Positions 1-13,168 of a DNA stretch of 64,000 nucleotides are shown piece after piece; the first letter of the stretch is position 1; the number at the start of each line of letters is the position of its first letter. Source of the DNA: Tyto alba. Taxonomy: Eukaryota > Chordata > Aves > Strigiformes > Tytonidae. The DNA is taken from the NCBI RefSeq assembly GCF_018691265.1, contig NW_024881316.1, positions 26,265,819-26,329,818 of the forward strand, given 5' to 3'. Position numbers and translations under genes: made by a program. The notes beneath the pieces were generated by a model. It saw nothing but the letters and a program-made list of their open reading frames with translations. It did no database searches and had not been told where the DNA came from.

Positions 1-2826
1 AAGCTCTGTAACATCATAAATTCACAGAAAATGTCCCATCAAATAGTTCTTGAATTATCTATTTCCTCTTTAAAGATAATGTAGGTGCATGTGCTTTGGG
101 GAATTGCAAACAATCTACTATTTTCAGAACTGATTTAATAACTCAAAATGGTGAAACATATGAAAGCCCTTTGTTTATTTTTTCATAAAATTACATTCTA
201 AACAAACCAAGCAAAAATGTTATTTTTGCTAATTCTAGTGTAAACCAAATGAAATATTACTATTTTACCAACTTTTTTTCTCAGTAACCATGACTGTTTC
301 TCTTATATTGCTTGTTTCTCTTATATTTCAAGCTATTATTAGTTTAATCAAGAGTTAGATGACAAACACGTTTATCTTCTGCAAGATGGTTTTATAACAG
401 GAATTTAGAATGTAGCATTTTATTCTGAACATTTTTTTATAAAATGCATCATTTTATGCGATTACAGATGTTCACACATTGAATAGCTTAATTTCTGAAA
501 AAAGCAAGGATATTATGTGTGCAGATTTTTTCCTGAAATATTTTCAAAAAGGCATAGTTTGATAAATGGTACATTTTAAAAAAAGTGTTAAATATATTAA
601 CTTATGAAGGAGAACAAACTCCTGTGTGCTGTGTTTCAAAGAAGTTCCTTAAAGTAGAATCTTCTCTGTTCAAAAATATTTTCAAGAGAAGACTACACAT
701 TTCACTGCCCAAACTACTGTCGCGTCTGTCTCATTTCAGCTGCTAAAACATCTCTCCACAAAATCTAGAAATGCAAAAATCATTCTTTAACACATACCAC
801 ACTTGCTGAAACATGAGCCATATTACATGAGCTTTCTTCCAGTCTTCTGAATAGTTTTTGTCACCCATCCTCAATAAGACTTCTGTTTTCAAAATAAACT
901 TTAAATATTACAACTTCTCATGACACACGAAAAATAATTTGCCTTTGTACTGACTGTTATAGGAAGCATGAGATTCTAGATGGCTGGATGATGGGGTGAG
1001 AGCAAAGGATTAAGTAGGTTTCCATCTCCTACTGACAACCAGTTGCCTCAAGTGAAGGGCACACTGTCTTTACTCTAAGACACATATTCCCCACTTTATT
1101 TGAGGTTCTCAATGATTACCCATCTTTCTAACCTCATGAAATATTTGAGTGAAGTTGATTAGGACACATATCTCAATAAGAGCAGAAGCAGTGATGGCCA
1201 TGAGTACCAAGCTGAAAAGCTTACAGTGCTTGGAAGTGTTTTCCAGCTCTCACTTTTCACATATAGGGTACTTAAATATGTCCAGAGCTAAAAATAATTA
1301 ATCAGCTTCTTAGGTTACACTGTATATTCCTAGGTCTAAGCTGTTCATTCAGAAAGATTTTTCACTTCATCTACCAACACAGAGGAAACAGATAGAGCCA
1401 AACAGATGTTCTGATTTGTGTTGGTTTCTTGGGGTCATCCAGTAATCTCACAGCAGGTGCTGGTTCTTTTTACCTTCTTCTACATCATATTCCAGCCCTC
1501 AGGGAGCCCTGTTTAGCCTGTGTGCTGACTGGGACTCCAAAGCTTGCACACAAGACATGCTTTTTGCCATTTCTAAACTGGATAATAATAATTATATGTC
1601 TCACCATCCCTACATATGATCATGACATCCAAAAGAATTTGTACTCTTAAAAGTAATTTTTCTTCCTCTCTTTCCATACTGGCTGGATTAATCATGATCC
1701 TATTCAAAATGCATAAGCATTTATGTTCGAGCCAATCTTGTGTTTGACCAAAACTATATAAACAATCATGTATTACTCTGAATCCTTTCTCTCAGTTTTA
1801 GTTGAGATCATTTCATGGAACTCAATAGACTGGACATTGCACAGTCATAGTTTATTTATCAGCAATACCAAAATATATCTGGCTGCTAGACCATGTTAGC
1901 AGCTGCAGTCCTACATGTCACCCTGAATATGAGTGTGGCGTTTATGAGTAGACTACCCCAAACCCATGCTAGTGGCTTAGATTTTATTGTCATTTTTAAG
2001 CACATAGGTATTTATGTTTTTTATTATCTATGCAAGCCAACGTATTTATAGTTTAGTTTCTGTTCAGTGCACTCCTCCATGCAATTCTTGGTGCTGAAAA
2101 CTCCAGATACAGTTAGAGTTCTTCAGGAATGTTTGCTGTGGTGCATTTCTCTTTCAGAGGATTATTCTGCAGATTGGTGAAAATCGCTGTGTAAATGGGG
2201 AGAAATTTAGAAACTATTAGCTTGATTTTGTGAACCAGCCAATGGTTCACTCTGTAAATTGAGAGTCCACCCAGTTTGCTCAGGTAATGAGGCTGATCAG
2301 AGCATTCCACTGTCTTCTGTTTAGATTCCTTTCCTGTGCAGTCCATTCTTCTGGCTTGTCTCATTTTCAGTACACAAGTTTAGGGAGTGTGAACATTTGC
2401 TGGAAGAGATCTGTGTATGCCCCATCACCAGCTTTGGAACTGTGTCTCCGATCAGAATAAGATTAATTTACCATAATTTGCCCCAAGAACATTCAGATTG
2501 AGAACACTCTATTTACTGAGTCAAATAAATATGCAGGTGGGGAAGAACTTCAGGTATTTTTACTTATATACATTAATAAGGTGATGATATACATGCCAGA
2601 TTTCAGCAAAAGTAAATTAAACTCATCTATTATATTGTTCTACCTAAGTAGTGTTTCCTTTTGACTTGACAGGATTTGTGATTTTATTGCAAAAGATTCT
2701 CAATAATCAGGCCCTGGAACGGATAGTCTAGAAATGGAGAGAATAAGAAAACAACACATTTCACCTTCTCATAAAAATGCTTAAAGTTACTGATAATACT
2801 CTAGGCATTTGTGGGAGTAAAGCATT
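1..2826. other. Unique AT-rich non-coding stretch
   Basis: I see no gene, RNA or recognisable transposon in this stretch. Open frames here are 83 codons or fewer, overlap stops in all frames and show no known domain. The only local structure is an 18-bp direct duplication at 295-330, two adjacent copies that share TGTTTCTCTTATATT. It is probably replication slippage. Confidence 0.7.
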
Positions 2827-2865
2827 TTGGTTTGTTTGTTTGTTAGTTTGTTTTTTTTAAAAAAC
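2827..2865. repeat. T-rich (TTTG)n low-complexity tract
   Basis: Degenerate repeats of TTTG run into a pure T stretch and then an A stretch. This is simple sequence with no coding content. Confidence 0.75.
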
Positions 2866-2954
2866 AGAAAAGACTATGGACATTTTGGTACTTTGAGGGA
2901 TACTAAACTGGAGCCATAAAGCTCTGAAGGCACATCTGAATGTGTATTAGAATT

Positions 2955-3320
2955 AGGGTTTACGTTGTGCATATGGACCAAATGCCTGGGAAAAGTGGCA
3001 CACCAGAGACCTTGCAGAGCAGATCTTCTCTTTGGAGGCCTTCCAGAGGATGAGAGGACACAAGAACGAGCCCAGGCAGGAGCTGGCAGACAAGACCATT
3101 TGGGAAGGTCTGTCTTGGTGGTGGGTGCTGTGAAAGCCTTGTATGAGATCCACTGAGGCACCCGAGTTGAGGAGTCAAGAAAACTGGGGCAGATGAGTTC
3201 CCTGTTGCAATTTCACAGTGTCCCCTCCTGGATGTCAGCCTAATGAAATTGCAGGTAGTACTTAAATCCCTCTCCTCACCAGCACATCCAAATCAACAGC
3301 CACTGCCATCCATTGGGAGA
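2955..3320. other. GC-richer patch of unknown origin
   Basis: This stretch of about 365 bp is clearly richer in G and C than its surroundings and is open on both strands for 60 to 95 codons. The plus-strand frame spans 2965-3156 and the minus-strand frame 2874-3161. Neither translation shows a domain I recognise, and simultaneous openness on both strands is usually composition rather than selection. It could be an old interspersed repeat, a decayed retrocopy or a conserved element. I cannot choose between these from the sequence. Confidence 0.3.
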
Positions 3321-3330
3321 GAGCGAGCTT

Positions 3331-6300
3331 TTTCAGATTATGCTTTATTGATAATAATAAAACAATGCATTTTAATGTTGAAAGTTGTAATTTGTTACAG
3401 TTATTCTTTCCTGTGATTTGCTTAGGTCACTAATTTACACCATCAGGCTGATAATTGTCAAAACTTATAAACTGATTGTGGTGCTTCATTATCCAGTATT
3501 TTATGGAATAGAAAAAGTCTGCAAACATTATGTGCACACAGCAGGTTCTCTGTGAAGAAACAAATTTGCATTTATGAGTGTTAAAACTTGGCAATGCTAA
3601 AATTTAGCAGTGTTTCGTGTTCCTAAAAATAAGAGTGTGTGAACTAGCTGCAGTCTTTTCAGTGCTGTAATTGCACATTTTTTTTCTATTTATATATATT
3701 TAAAAAGACCAAGATTTTTTTGTCAATAGTACTATTTTTAGAAATGCGCCTAGTTTTCTTAGGTTTGTTTATTATTTTTGTGATTGCTTATAGTAAACAG
3801 GATTTGGAAGTTGAAAACATTGTTTCTTTTTCCACCTCTGAATTTTCTCATGGACATTAAAATTAGCTTTTTCTTTTGTTTCTTTCCCTGTTTATGCATC
3901 ACCATATATGATGTCAGCAGAGCACTGGGAATAGCCTTGTTAGTTTACTCCTGTAGCAGACCCAGCCAGCTAAAAACAAAACAGGGAGCCATATATCACT
4001 CTTACAGAAATTGTGGGCGGTTTTCCATTAATTTCTGAGGAAACAAAATAGATATACTCTAGTTCGTCTTAAGCATTATATACCTTTCATATTTTTTTCA
4101 GGAAGTATTACATTTATTATGGAGAAAAGGAACAGAGTTGATCTTCGGTATTGAACATGAGTAACTTGTAGGAGGATCCTCAGAAATTATTTTTATAAAT
4201 GCCTTTAAAAAAACATTTAAAATGTCTGAACTGTTCCTTAAAAGTATCTTTGTGAAAAGAGAAAAACAGTTCTGAGAAACAGTTTAATAGCTTTTAGAGA
4301 GAGGAATGAAAACTAAAGGCAAGACAATATAAAATAATTTTCACTGAATATGACTCTCCAAACTGAAATAATTTGTTTTCTTTGAAATACCTGATTAAAC
4401 ACTTTTAGTCAGTGATGGTACCTCTTGATCACAGTTTAATCAACTAATTCAGCTGTCAAAAGTAAAATGTGGCTCTGAAGTAGCATCTGTTAATAGCGTT
4501 TTTCAACTCTTTGTCATGGATAGGCTATATACTTATTTTAGGAAGAAGACTCTTTTTTTCCCTTTGTTATTAGCCATGAAATGTGCTGGATTTTACTATT
4601 TTTGTGCATTATTAATAGCATAATTTGCTAAATTCTGTGGAAATGAACTTGAAAAGATGATTATATCACTAGTAGTGAAACTGAGGAAATCATAAAAAAT
4701 CCCAGTTAGGTCTGCATGCAGTGAAATTTCTGTTGTGTGACCTGAGAAATTAATTCTAAAAATATTTCCTGCATATTCCTGTTTGCAGTCATTATATCTC
4801 ATGCTATCAAAAATTACTGAAGAAATCTGAATACTTGAAAATTATCTCTCAATGTCTTAGGAAATGTGAACTGTCGGTCATAGCCAGATTAGTATGAAAT
4901 TCAGCAGCAGATTCAAGCATAGGTACAGAATCATATATGTTGAATGAATTTCTTATAAGCATCAGTTTCACAGGAAAACACGAGTACTTAAAAGAGAAAT
5001 AATTCAAAGCCAGGTAATTTTCTGAGAGAAAAAATGTATGTGAGATGCTCACGGTCATAAGACAAAAGTCATTAGAAGTCAAACTAGAGAAACAGATGAC
5101 TAAATCCAACTGAATTCAAATTACATTTCTCATCTAAGCAAGTCTTACATGCTTGTGTTGGTAGGGCAAATATGAGATTCCGGGGATTTAGGGTTATCCT
5201 TGGCTTCTCATAGACATGCAGTCAGGGACAATTTATGACAACTAATCTCATTCCTTGGTCCCTAAGCACTCAGTAGCCCCATTTTTTTCCAAGCTAAGGA
5301 CATTATAGAGCATCGTACAGTGTTCGTGCCTCCTACAACCAGAAACAGATGTGAGACTTCCATCTATTTTCTTTCATGATTGGACTCTCTAGTTTCTAAG
5401 GAGACTTGTGATGACTAAACAGTAGAATTTATAATGTTTTTGCCATGATCTCGTCTTTTTACTTGCCTGTACAGCTGGAATTCATCGATAAATCTGCTTC
5501 TTAGTTTGGACACTCATCTTTCAAAATTTCCAGCTTTGTGTCAAATTTAACTGAAAACAGCCAATATTACCAGAAGGTATTAAAAAGAGATCAGTTTTCT
5601 AAACCTTTCTTTCATGGACAACTAGTCAAAAATCAATATATATAATTTTACACATTTAATCTTGGAGAAAGACCCTAGATATGTTAATGTGTTGAATGAC
5701 AACAACCAAAATCAAACAGTAATTTTTGTAAGTGTGACTTTATGACTAAAGTGTAGAGAATTTACTTTTGATAATATTGTGATTTGTATGTAAAGCCTTA
5801 TTTCAGCCATGCTTAATTTTTATTCACCTCAGATCTTTGGTAGAATATGTTTCGTGTTAAACTTTTTTACATTTTGATGACAATTCTTGACAAAGAAAAA
5901 CTTAAAACATTTCTAACTACTCATAAAATGGAAGTGATCATTCCTGTTTCTGTTATTCTGTTGTATTGGGGCAGCCTTGTGGTGATCCATGAATACAAAA
6001 AATTTTTAAAAGTTGATTTCAGAATTAGTCTCAGGAATACCTTCAATAAAAGTTGGTGGATGGTAGTTATCTGTCCTTTCTCATTAAATCATGTGGACAA
6101 GCCACATTCAGTTTATGTTATTTTTCTCTGATGCTTGCCAGGTTTGAAACATACAAACATTTGCATAATATTCTGCTCAAATTGCTCTGACAGTTCTTCA
6201 GATAGCTGAAGGTTTGCTTAAATATTTTTTTGAATCCTGTCTTTAGAAAATACATTATTTGGTTTACCAATTTTAATTCTACAAGTAAGTAAAAGAGAGT

Positions 6301-7670
6301 GATATTTCAAATGTATAATCTTCAAATACAGTGTAAAATGCAATTATACCCATAAGGTACCATTGAGGTACAAGTTTTGGGAGGTATCTTTGTTTCCACA
6401 AAATATCACATCAGACTGCTCCTCCACCATTGCACTGTGATCCCTATGGATCTTTCAGAACTCACTTATAGTTGGGGCATAAGATGTGTGGTGTGCTCTG
6501 AAAAACATAAAAGATCTCCCTTACTTGACATAGTTTTCAAATACCAACATCTTCTTCTAAAACCACTCAAAAAAAGGAAAAAAAGTGAAAAAAATAATTT
6601 ATATGGATTTATCACTGTCATAAATTATACTTATTTTATCACAAATACCACAGGGGCTGAACTAAAGAATCCCCTTTCAGTTACTCTATAGGGAAAATTT
6701 ATCAGTCTTACATGAGGAAATGCACACAGACTGAAATATAATAATAAAAAAAATGTATATATATGAAGCCCTTACCCTGGAATTAAAATTATTTTCATGT
6801 GTAGTATTAAGAGGTAATTTAAAAGCTGAGAAGAATTAAATACATGGGTGTTTCATTCTTTTAATACTTCCCTGGGTATATATTAGTCATGTATTATTTG
6901 AATGTTGTCTTACCTCGAGAAATTGCAAAGAAGTAATTAATATCTATATTAAAGAAATTAATAGCTGTTGTATGAGATTTTTTCTGAAGCAGTCCCTAAT
7001 TTTATCTAGGTATTTCAACTGGGACATGGAGAGATTTCTATTTATAACTGTATCTCCTAAACTCTTTCTTAAGGCAGTCCAAACCTGCTTTTAAGCTAGT
7101 TATAAAATTACTTCTTAATTGGAAATGCATAAGAATAAAATACATAGACTTTATGGATCAGATTATTTTTTAACATGGTTTCAGTACTTCAGGCCTGATT
7201 CTGAGGTCAAAGAGAATTATTTTGGTTGAAATGACAGATTCAATATGCATATTTTTGGGCTGTCCCATGCTGGTTAATTCAGTAGTTGAGCTGTTAATGA
7301 AGAACAGCTTTGAATAGAAATAAAGTAATAGGAGATTAAATTATGTATAACTCCTGATTTTTTCCTGGTCCAATTTAGAAGAAAGAATTAAATTCAGGCT
7401 TAATTAAAGAATCAAGTCAGCTTCAAAACCAAAGAGTTATTATGGATTTAGCTATACAAATTAATAAGCACCACTTCAACCTATTAATTTAAGAGAAAAC
7501 TCCTTTTTTGTTTGTTGTTGTTGCTACTGTTGGGTTTTATTATTGAAAATATGGGGATAGAGAATGCAAGGAGAAATAGTCAAACATATTATTAAACTTA
7601 TCTCACCTCTTTTGTTATTGTGATATATACTTTAAAAACTGTGTGAAACCTACATAATAAGTTTTTCTTA
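3331..7670. other. Unique AT-rich non-coding stretch
   Basis: No gene is seen. The largest frames (5847-6131 and 6377-6691, plus strand) are 94 and 104 codons of AT-driven composition without recognisable motifs. The part from about 7180 to 7480 is less simple in composition than its flanks and carries several TTAATT homeobox-type cores. It may be conserved non-coding sequence, but that is only a guess. Confidence 0.65.
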
Positions 7671-7775
7671 ATACATGCATCTCAATATCCTTAACAAACC
7701 TTGTTAGGCGTTGCTACCTCCATTCTACAGATGAAGAATATTATTGTAAACTGTTATCAGAATCACATATACAAT
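7671..7775 (-). mobile_element. Probable MIR (CORE-SINE) relic
   Basis: The plus strand reads as a decayed match to the reverse complement of the MIR consensus. An ATACATGCAT block is followed by ATCCTTAACAA, then CCTTGTTAGG, then a block resembling the MIR stretch CCATTTTACAGATGAGGAA (here CCATTCTACAGATGAAGAA). The match fades after about 7750. MIR elements are ancient tRNA-derived SINEs mobilised by L2-type LINEs, and avian genomes keep only rare, heavily diverged copies. The call rests on the order of several short matching blocks recalled from the consensus, so it is moderate. Confidence 0.55.
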
Positions 7776-10700
7776 CAAAGACTTCAGTTTACTGTTTTTT
7801 TCTCCTGCTATTTAAATTGAGTATTGTTTTTGTTGTACAACATATAATGTTTTATACCTAACAGTATTGCTTTAAACTGCTGTGTTTTGATGTTTTGTTT
7901 ATGTTCTCCTGTAATTACATACAATGAAATATCACTTTATAGATAAATAGTAGTGCATAATAGAGGGTAAATTATGGAGTACTAAATGTGGCTTGCTGTT
8001 GACTGATACAATTAGACACAATTACTACTTATATTCATATCAAAGGAAAATAAAGCTTTAAAAAATCAATATTTTTGACTGAATATGGACAAATTAATTT
8101 AACAATCCATGCTTATTGATTTCATGCAGAGGAATTTGATCTACAACAATGTACAATCCAAAAGTAAGGAATCAGATTCTGGTTTCTTTTGGAGCCCTGC
8201 CTGTTATTTCTGTTTTTCTAGAAAGTGAAGACTCTCCACTGCTTTTTGGATGTAAAATGAATAGGTATTTATTGAAATATGTGTTTTTTACCTGAGTTGC
8301 TAAAATAACCTTTCTGTTTAAAAAAAAGCTGACTGTCCTTTAAAACAAAGTATTTATTGCAAAGAGTAAGATTGAAAATGCAGATGTAAAAGGAAAACAT
8401 TGGTGAAATATCTAAACCTTCCCAACACTGTTGCAGTTCCAAAAGTCTAATCAACTAAATGAAAATAGCACAAAAAGAAAAACGTAACCCACAGATCTTA
8501 TGTGTTTGGATAATGCTTATCCTAAATATTTCTTGTGCATATAAAATCAGATATCAGCGTTATTGTTGTCAACTTCTTTTCATGCAATTTCAAGGACTGG
8601 TGAATGCATGAGAAGTACAAAATTATGTAGCTAATTAATTTTAACCACTAAATTATGTTCCTCTCATTTCCTGTCTTAGAACGTTTGAATCACTCAATCA
8701 ACTGTTATTTTACTTATGTTGATTTTTTTTCTTTACAATTTATTTTAGAGATGTAAGAACAACCTGACCTGCATATTCCCATTTCTCATTTTACAGAACA
8801 TTTGTATTTTTGTGTCTTTTTCTAACTTTTTTTCATAGAGCTACACTTGTAATAAGCAGAAAATTTCAGTATAAACCAAAATAAAGTTGCCTGTGTTCTG
8901 TTTAGTAAAGTATTACAAATGGTGGGATTTATCCAAGTTCAGAGTTCACACTGATTCATCTGTGTAGTCATTCTTGTCAAAAATGGGTAAGACCACTTAA
9001 AATTGCAAAAATATTGCATCTGATCACAACAGGTTTCCATAGGAGACTATAAAATATATCAGTGTACTCAAATGATGATTTCTGTTTCATACTAAGTCCA
9101 GAATATATTGTGGACTGAGATTAGCACATAACTGAATATGACATTGATATTTTTACTTCTAAAAGAGTGATTATTGGCATAAAATAATAGTCTCTTTTTT
9201 CATGACTTCTGTAATTGTTCTCTCAATCCTTAAAATTTCCACGCATTTTATGTTAATCCCAGAAGTTTAGAAAAGGAAATGGATGCATGGAAATGGATGT
9301 TTTGTGAGAGGAGCTTAGCATATTACAGATATTTAGGCAATGACAACATAGTAGAATGTGACATTGGTGTAAGAACAAAGTGTCTTTAATCAGTTATTTG
9401 TAGTTCAGAAATGTGTTTGGCCACTTGAGCCAAATCCTGACCTTAAAAGTTTTGAAAGCAATGTAATGAAAAATGATTTGTTCAATTAGAATAATTTTTT
9501 TCCATTACCTTAGCAAAGAATGAACCAGAAAAGAGATTACAGATACTGCAAATGAAATGTTTTAATACAGTGATAGCAGTATATTTGCTTCACTAGATTA
9601 GAACAAACTCTGTTAAATAGGCTCTCTAGATGTCTGGTTGACTGGTTGGTATGCAAAAGTTTATTGTAAGAGACAATGTGGAAAGATCCTAAAATAAATA
9701 CTTAACATGCAATCTAATTTAAAAAATAAGAATAAATTAAAATATCCAGGTATCAACAGAATGTAATTTTTAAAAGTAACTTAATAGTTGCCTGAAAGAT
9801 TAAGACTGCTCATACACTTTTTGTATTTAAATATTTCCCATATTTGTCAGAGAAATATTCTGTAAAAGGCATTATTAGATGGAATAAAATATCATGCAAA
9901 CTGTTATCTTTTTTGAATTATTATAGCATTGAATATGACACTTTCAAGTTAGTAGGAGAAAATAATCATGGCAGGGCAAAGGTTCATCTAATCATCTTGC
10001 TCTTTAAAAATCTTTATGAGAAAGAGTAAATATTGAAAGATCGTCCTCAAAATTAAATCAATTAAAAATGCAAATTTAAGTTGTGATTTTCAAGTGAAGA
10101 GATTTTTCTCAAGAAGTTGAAATATAACTTCAATGATTTTTGCATAAAAACTTAAGAATTTCAAATTTTATTTTCAAATAAAATTATCAAAATGCCTTTC
10201 AGTATTTAAAATAGCTGATGAAAGTAAAAAGCTGGTTTGGAAGTTTTTCCACAAAGCTAAAAAATCAATTTGTCAGTCATGTCTTCCAAAAGTACATATT
10301 ACTAAACAGTAGGAAAATTGGGTATATTCCTTGGTGCTGACATAAGAGTTCATCTCACTTGCTGTCATGTTACTGTATGCACTTCATTCTATAACTTCAA
10401 AAAAATCATGCCATTTTTTCAGGGAACAGGAAAGAAAAAAAATCTGTAAAATTTAAATATAAGAAAACTGTAATCACAAGGATATAAATAGTTAAATGTA
10501 ATAGAATTGGAAGTCCCACATTCTCAGAGACAATATCTGGTAATGTGAGTTAGAAAACTGCCAATTAATCGTCTTCAGTAAAGATAGTAATGTTGATCCT
10601 TAGAATTACAGAACAGTATGTCCTACCACCATATTAGGAAACCAATTAAGAGTGTAATTTATACATATTATCTAAGGCAATTATCTTTCTAGCCTTTTTT

Positions 10701-12040
10701 AATTCCTCAGAAAACTATTAAGAAGGTAGAAAAAGGTAATGTGTGTTACTTTATTTACTTTAGATTTTCTAGAACAAGAGCTGAGTAAGGAAAATTAACA
10801 ATCATGAAGTATAAAAATCTTATCTAGATTCTAAATTTGGTTCTTATCATAAATTATTCTTAAGAAATGTCTGGTCACTGGAATTTTTTTCTCATCTCCC
10901 AATTCTTCTATGTAAGCTATTTTGGGGTACTAACTTCAAAGTGTGGGTTGTAGTTTTTTGTGGTTTTGTTTTATTTTCTTTTTTAATTGTACCTTGACAT
11001 CTCAGCTAGTACAGAATTTCTTGCTTCACACTGTTTCCTCTTCCACCATCTCCTGAATTTTAATTCTTTCTTTTCTTCTTTGCACATTGTCTCATATTCT
11101 GATAGCCTCTGTCAGTTTCAATCACAAACAACTTTCTTCTCATACATATTTAATTTCCTTCTCTCTCATCAGAGATGAGGGGAACTTGTGTATATGTTGT
11201 CTTAGCAATTCATTTTCTGTTTTTACATATGTACAGACTAAGCATCAGCCATTTCCACATATCACAGATCTTTCTTTTTTCAATTCACGTGGCCCCAAAT
11301 GCCCTAAATTCAGAGAAGTTCAGTTACTTATGTGTGTTTATGTCCAATTCTTACCATGAAGCGGGCTGTATGTGTGGCTGTTCTGTAGGAATAGACAGAC
11401 TCAAAGTATGCAGTGAAGAAGAGAGGTGACGTTCCATCTCTTGAGGCATGACTTGCACTTTATTAGATTTTTTTTCCTCCTGGAAGGATTTGTATTAACA
11501 TTTGCTTTCAAAAAACATTTTGTCTTTTTATACAAGAATAAAATATTTGCCTATCTGCTAGACAACCCTACAATAGGCCACAAAATTACAGAATTTCCCT
11601 TATTTATATGCATATTGAGGGTGAAACCTGGAGAGTTTCTATACACAGCTGTTTCCAGAATGTGGCCATGGGGAGTTCTCTTTCTTAATAAGTTATAATA
11701 TAGAGGTTTAATATAAGAAGCTGACTATGATAATTAACTGAATTATTAGTATTTTTGAGGTGCTACCAGTTTTCAAAACTGTGTAACATTTTTTTATTAT
11801 TGAGATTTCAGATGCTCTTCCAAACAGATGGACACTGAATTTTACTTATTTTCAGGAAAAATCGGATTAAAAAGATACATGATAACATAGGAGAAATCTT
11901 CACACATGAGAAAAGGTCTTTGTTCAAAGAAATAGGCAAGATACCAATCTAAATTACCTATCAGTAATCTCCATTTAGACTAATGCATTTAGTGACTAAT
12001 GAGAAGAACGACATAATGAATTGGTGAAATTAAAATCAGA
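7776..12040. other. Unique AT-rich non-coding stretch
   Basis: No gene or RNA is seen. An 11-bp motif (GGAAATGGATG) is repeated at 9275-9285 and 9289-9299. Three overlapping frames at 10987-11429 sit in a pyrimidine-rich segment and give Ser/Phe/His-rich peptides with no domain. I regard them as chance. Confidence 0.65.
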
Positions 12041-12082
12041 TTTTCTTGTGGTTTTGTTTGTTTTTGTTTTTTTTTTTTTTTT
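12041..12082. repeat. T-rich low-complexity tract
   Basis: TTTTG-type repeats end in a run of 16 T at 12067-12082. This is simple sequence. Confidence 0.8.
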
Positions 12083-12492
12083 AAATAAAAAACCTTCAAA
12101 ATCTCTCCTAAGCTTCTTGTAGACAAACAATAATATGGACATATGAAAAATCATGCAAATCTTTTTGAAAAAGAGATTATTATTTCAGTTTACTAAATTT
12201 AACTTGGACAACAGCAAGCTAGCAAGCTATTACATGCTTACTGCACTTTAAAATTATTTTAGACTCTTTATACATCTAGACATAGTTAGCAACTTGGAAA
12301 TAAAAGATCTGGTAGTACTAGGGAGCTCAGTCTTCAGGTATATGGTGGTGTTAAGCAGTTGTTAAAAAGTAAATAAGATAACTTGATATAGTAAAAGAAA
12401 AAATCTCTTACATTGATGTAATCTCATTTACACCTGATGTCAGTGAAAAAAAGAACTCAAAGTCCTGTGCAATGTCAAAAGTATTTATACTA

Positions 12493-12590
12493 GAAAAAAA
12501 AAAAAAAAACAGACCAAACCAAAAAAAACAACCAAACACACACACACAAAAAAAAAAAAAAAGAACCCCCCCCAAAAAAAACAAACAAAG
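12493..12590. repeat. Compound A-rich / CA / C8 simple repeat
   Basis: About 100 bp of nearly C/A-only sequence on the plus strand. It has a 16-base A run at 12494-12509, CCAAA-type interruptions, a short CA run near 12534-12548, a second A run, a pure C8 at 12566-12573, and more A runs with CAAA repeats. The minus-strand frame 12408-12635 crosses it and yields a Phe/Gly-rich peptide that is purely a consequence of this composition. Confidence 0.85.
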
Positions 12591-13124
12591 CAGGTAGAAA
12601 CTAGCACGATAGGAATTCAGAGGAGAATTTCCCACCTATAAGTGGTAGTTTGAGTTATTAGGCTAATATCACCTTTCTATTGAATGATCCTCTGGCTTAA
12701 TTTTTCTTTGCAGATAATGGGAAGCTGGACATCAAAATATGCTTTTGGCATCTATTTCTTTCTTTTTCTGGTGATCTGTTAAAAAGTAGATGAAATATGA
12801 AGTATGATGTCTTTTCTATGTATTGTTAGGGAACTGGTCAAGTGAGTGATATAGTGTTGAATTAATTGCTAAAGTTTCACATAGGCTATCCTAATATATT
12901 TCACAATTCTTATGATTTTATCTTCCTCAGTCTTGCATGAAGGAGGAAATTTCTGAATGGCATTCATGAAGAAGATACAAACCATATGAAAATATTTATC
13001 ACTGTCGTCAGCACTCTGTGACATGAGATGTCAATACTGAAAGAAAGGATGGTCGCTATTTGGCTATTGTTAAAAGAGTTAAAAATCTTCAAACCGTATT
13101 TTAGAAGACTCTGTTGGTTTTATT

Positions 13125-13126
<2 letters not shown>

Positions 13127-13168
<42 letters not shown>
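13127..13168. repeat. Poly-T run (42 T)
   Basis: An uninterrupted run of 42 T residues. It lies inside the plus-strand frame 13028-13273, whose Phe tract is an artefact of the run. It may be the poly-A tail of an old minus-strand retroinsertion, but I recognise no element next to it. Length is likely to be polymorphic or uncertain in assembly. Confidence 0.9.
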
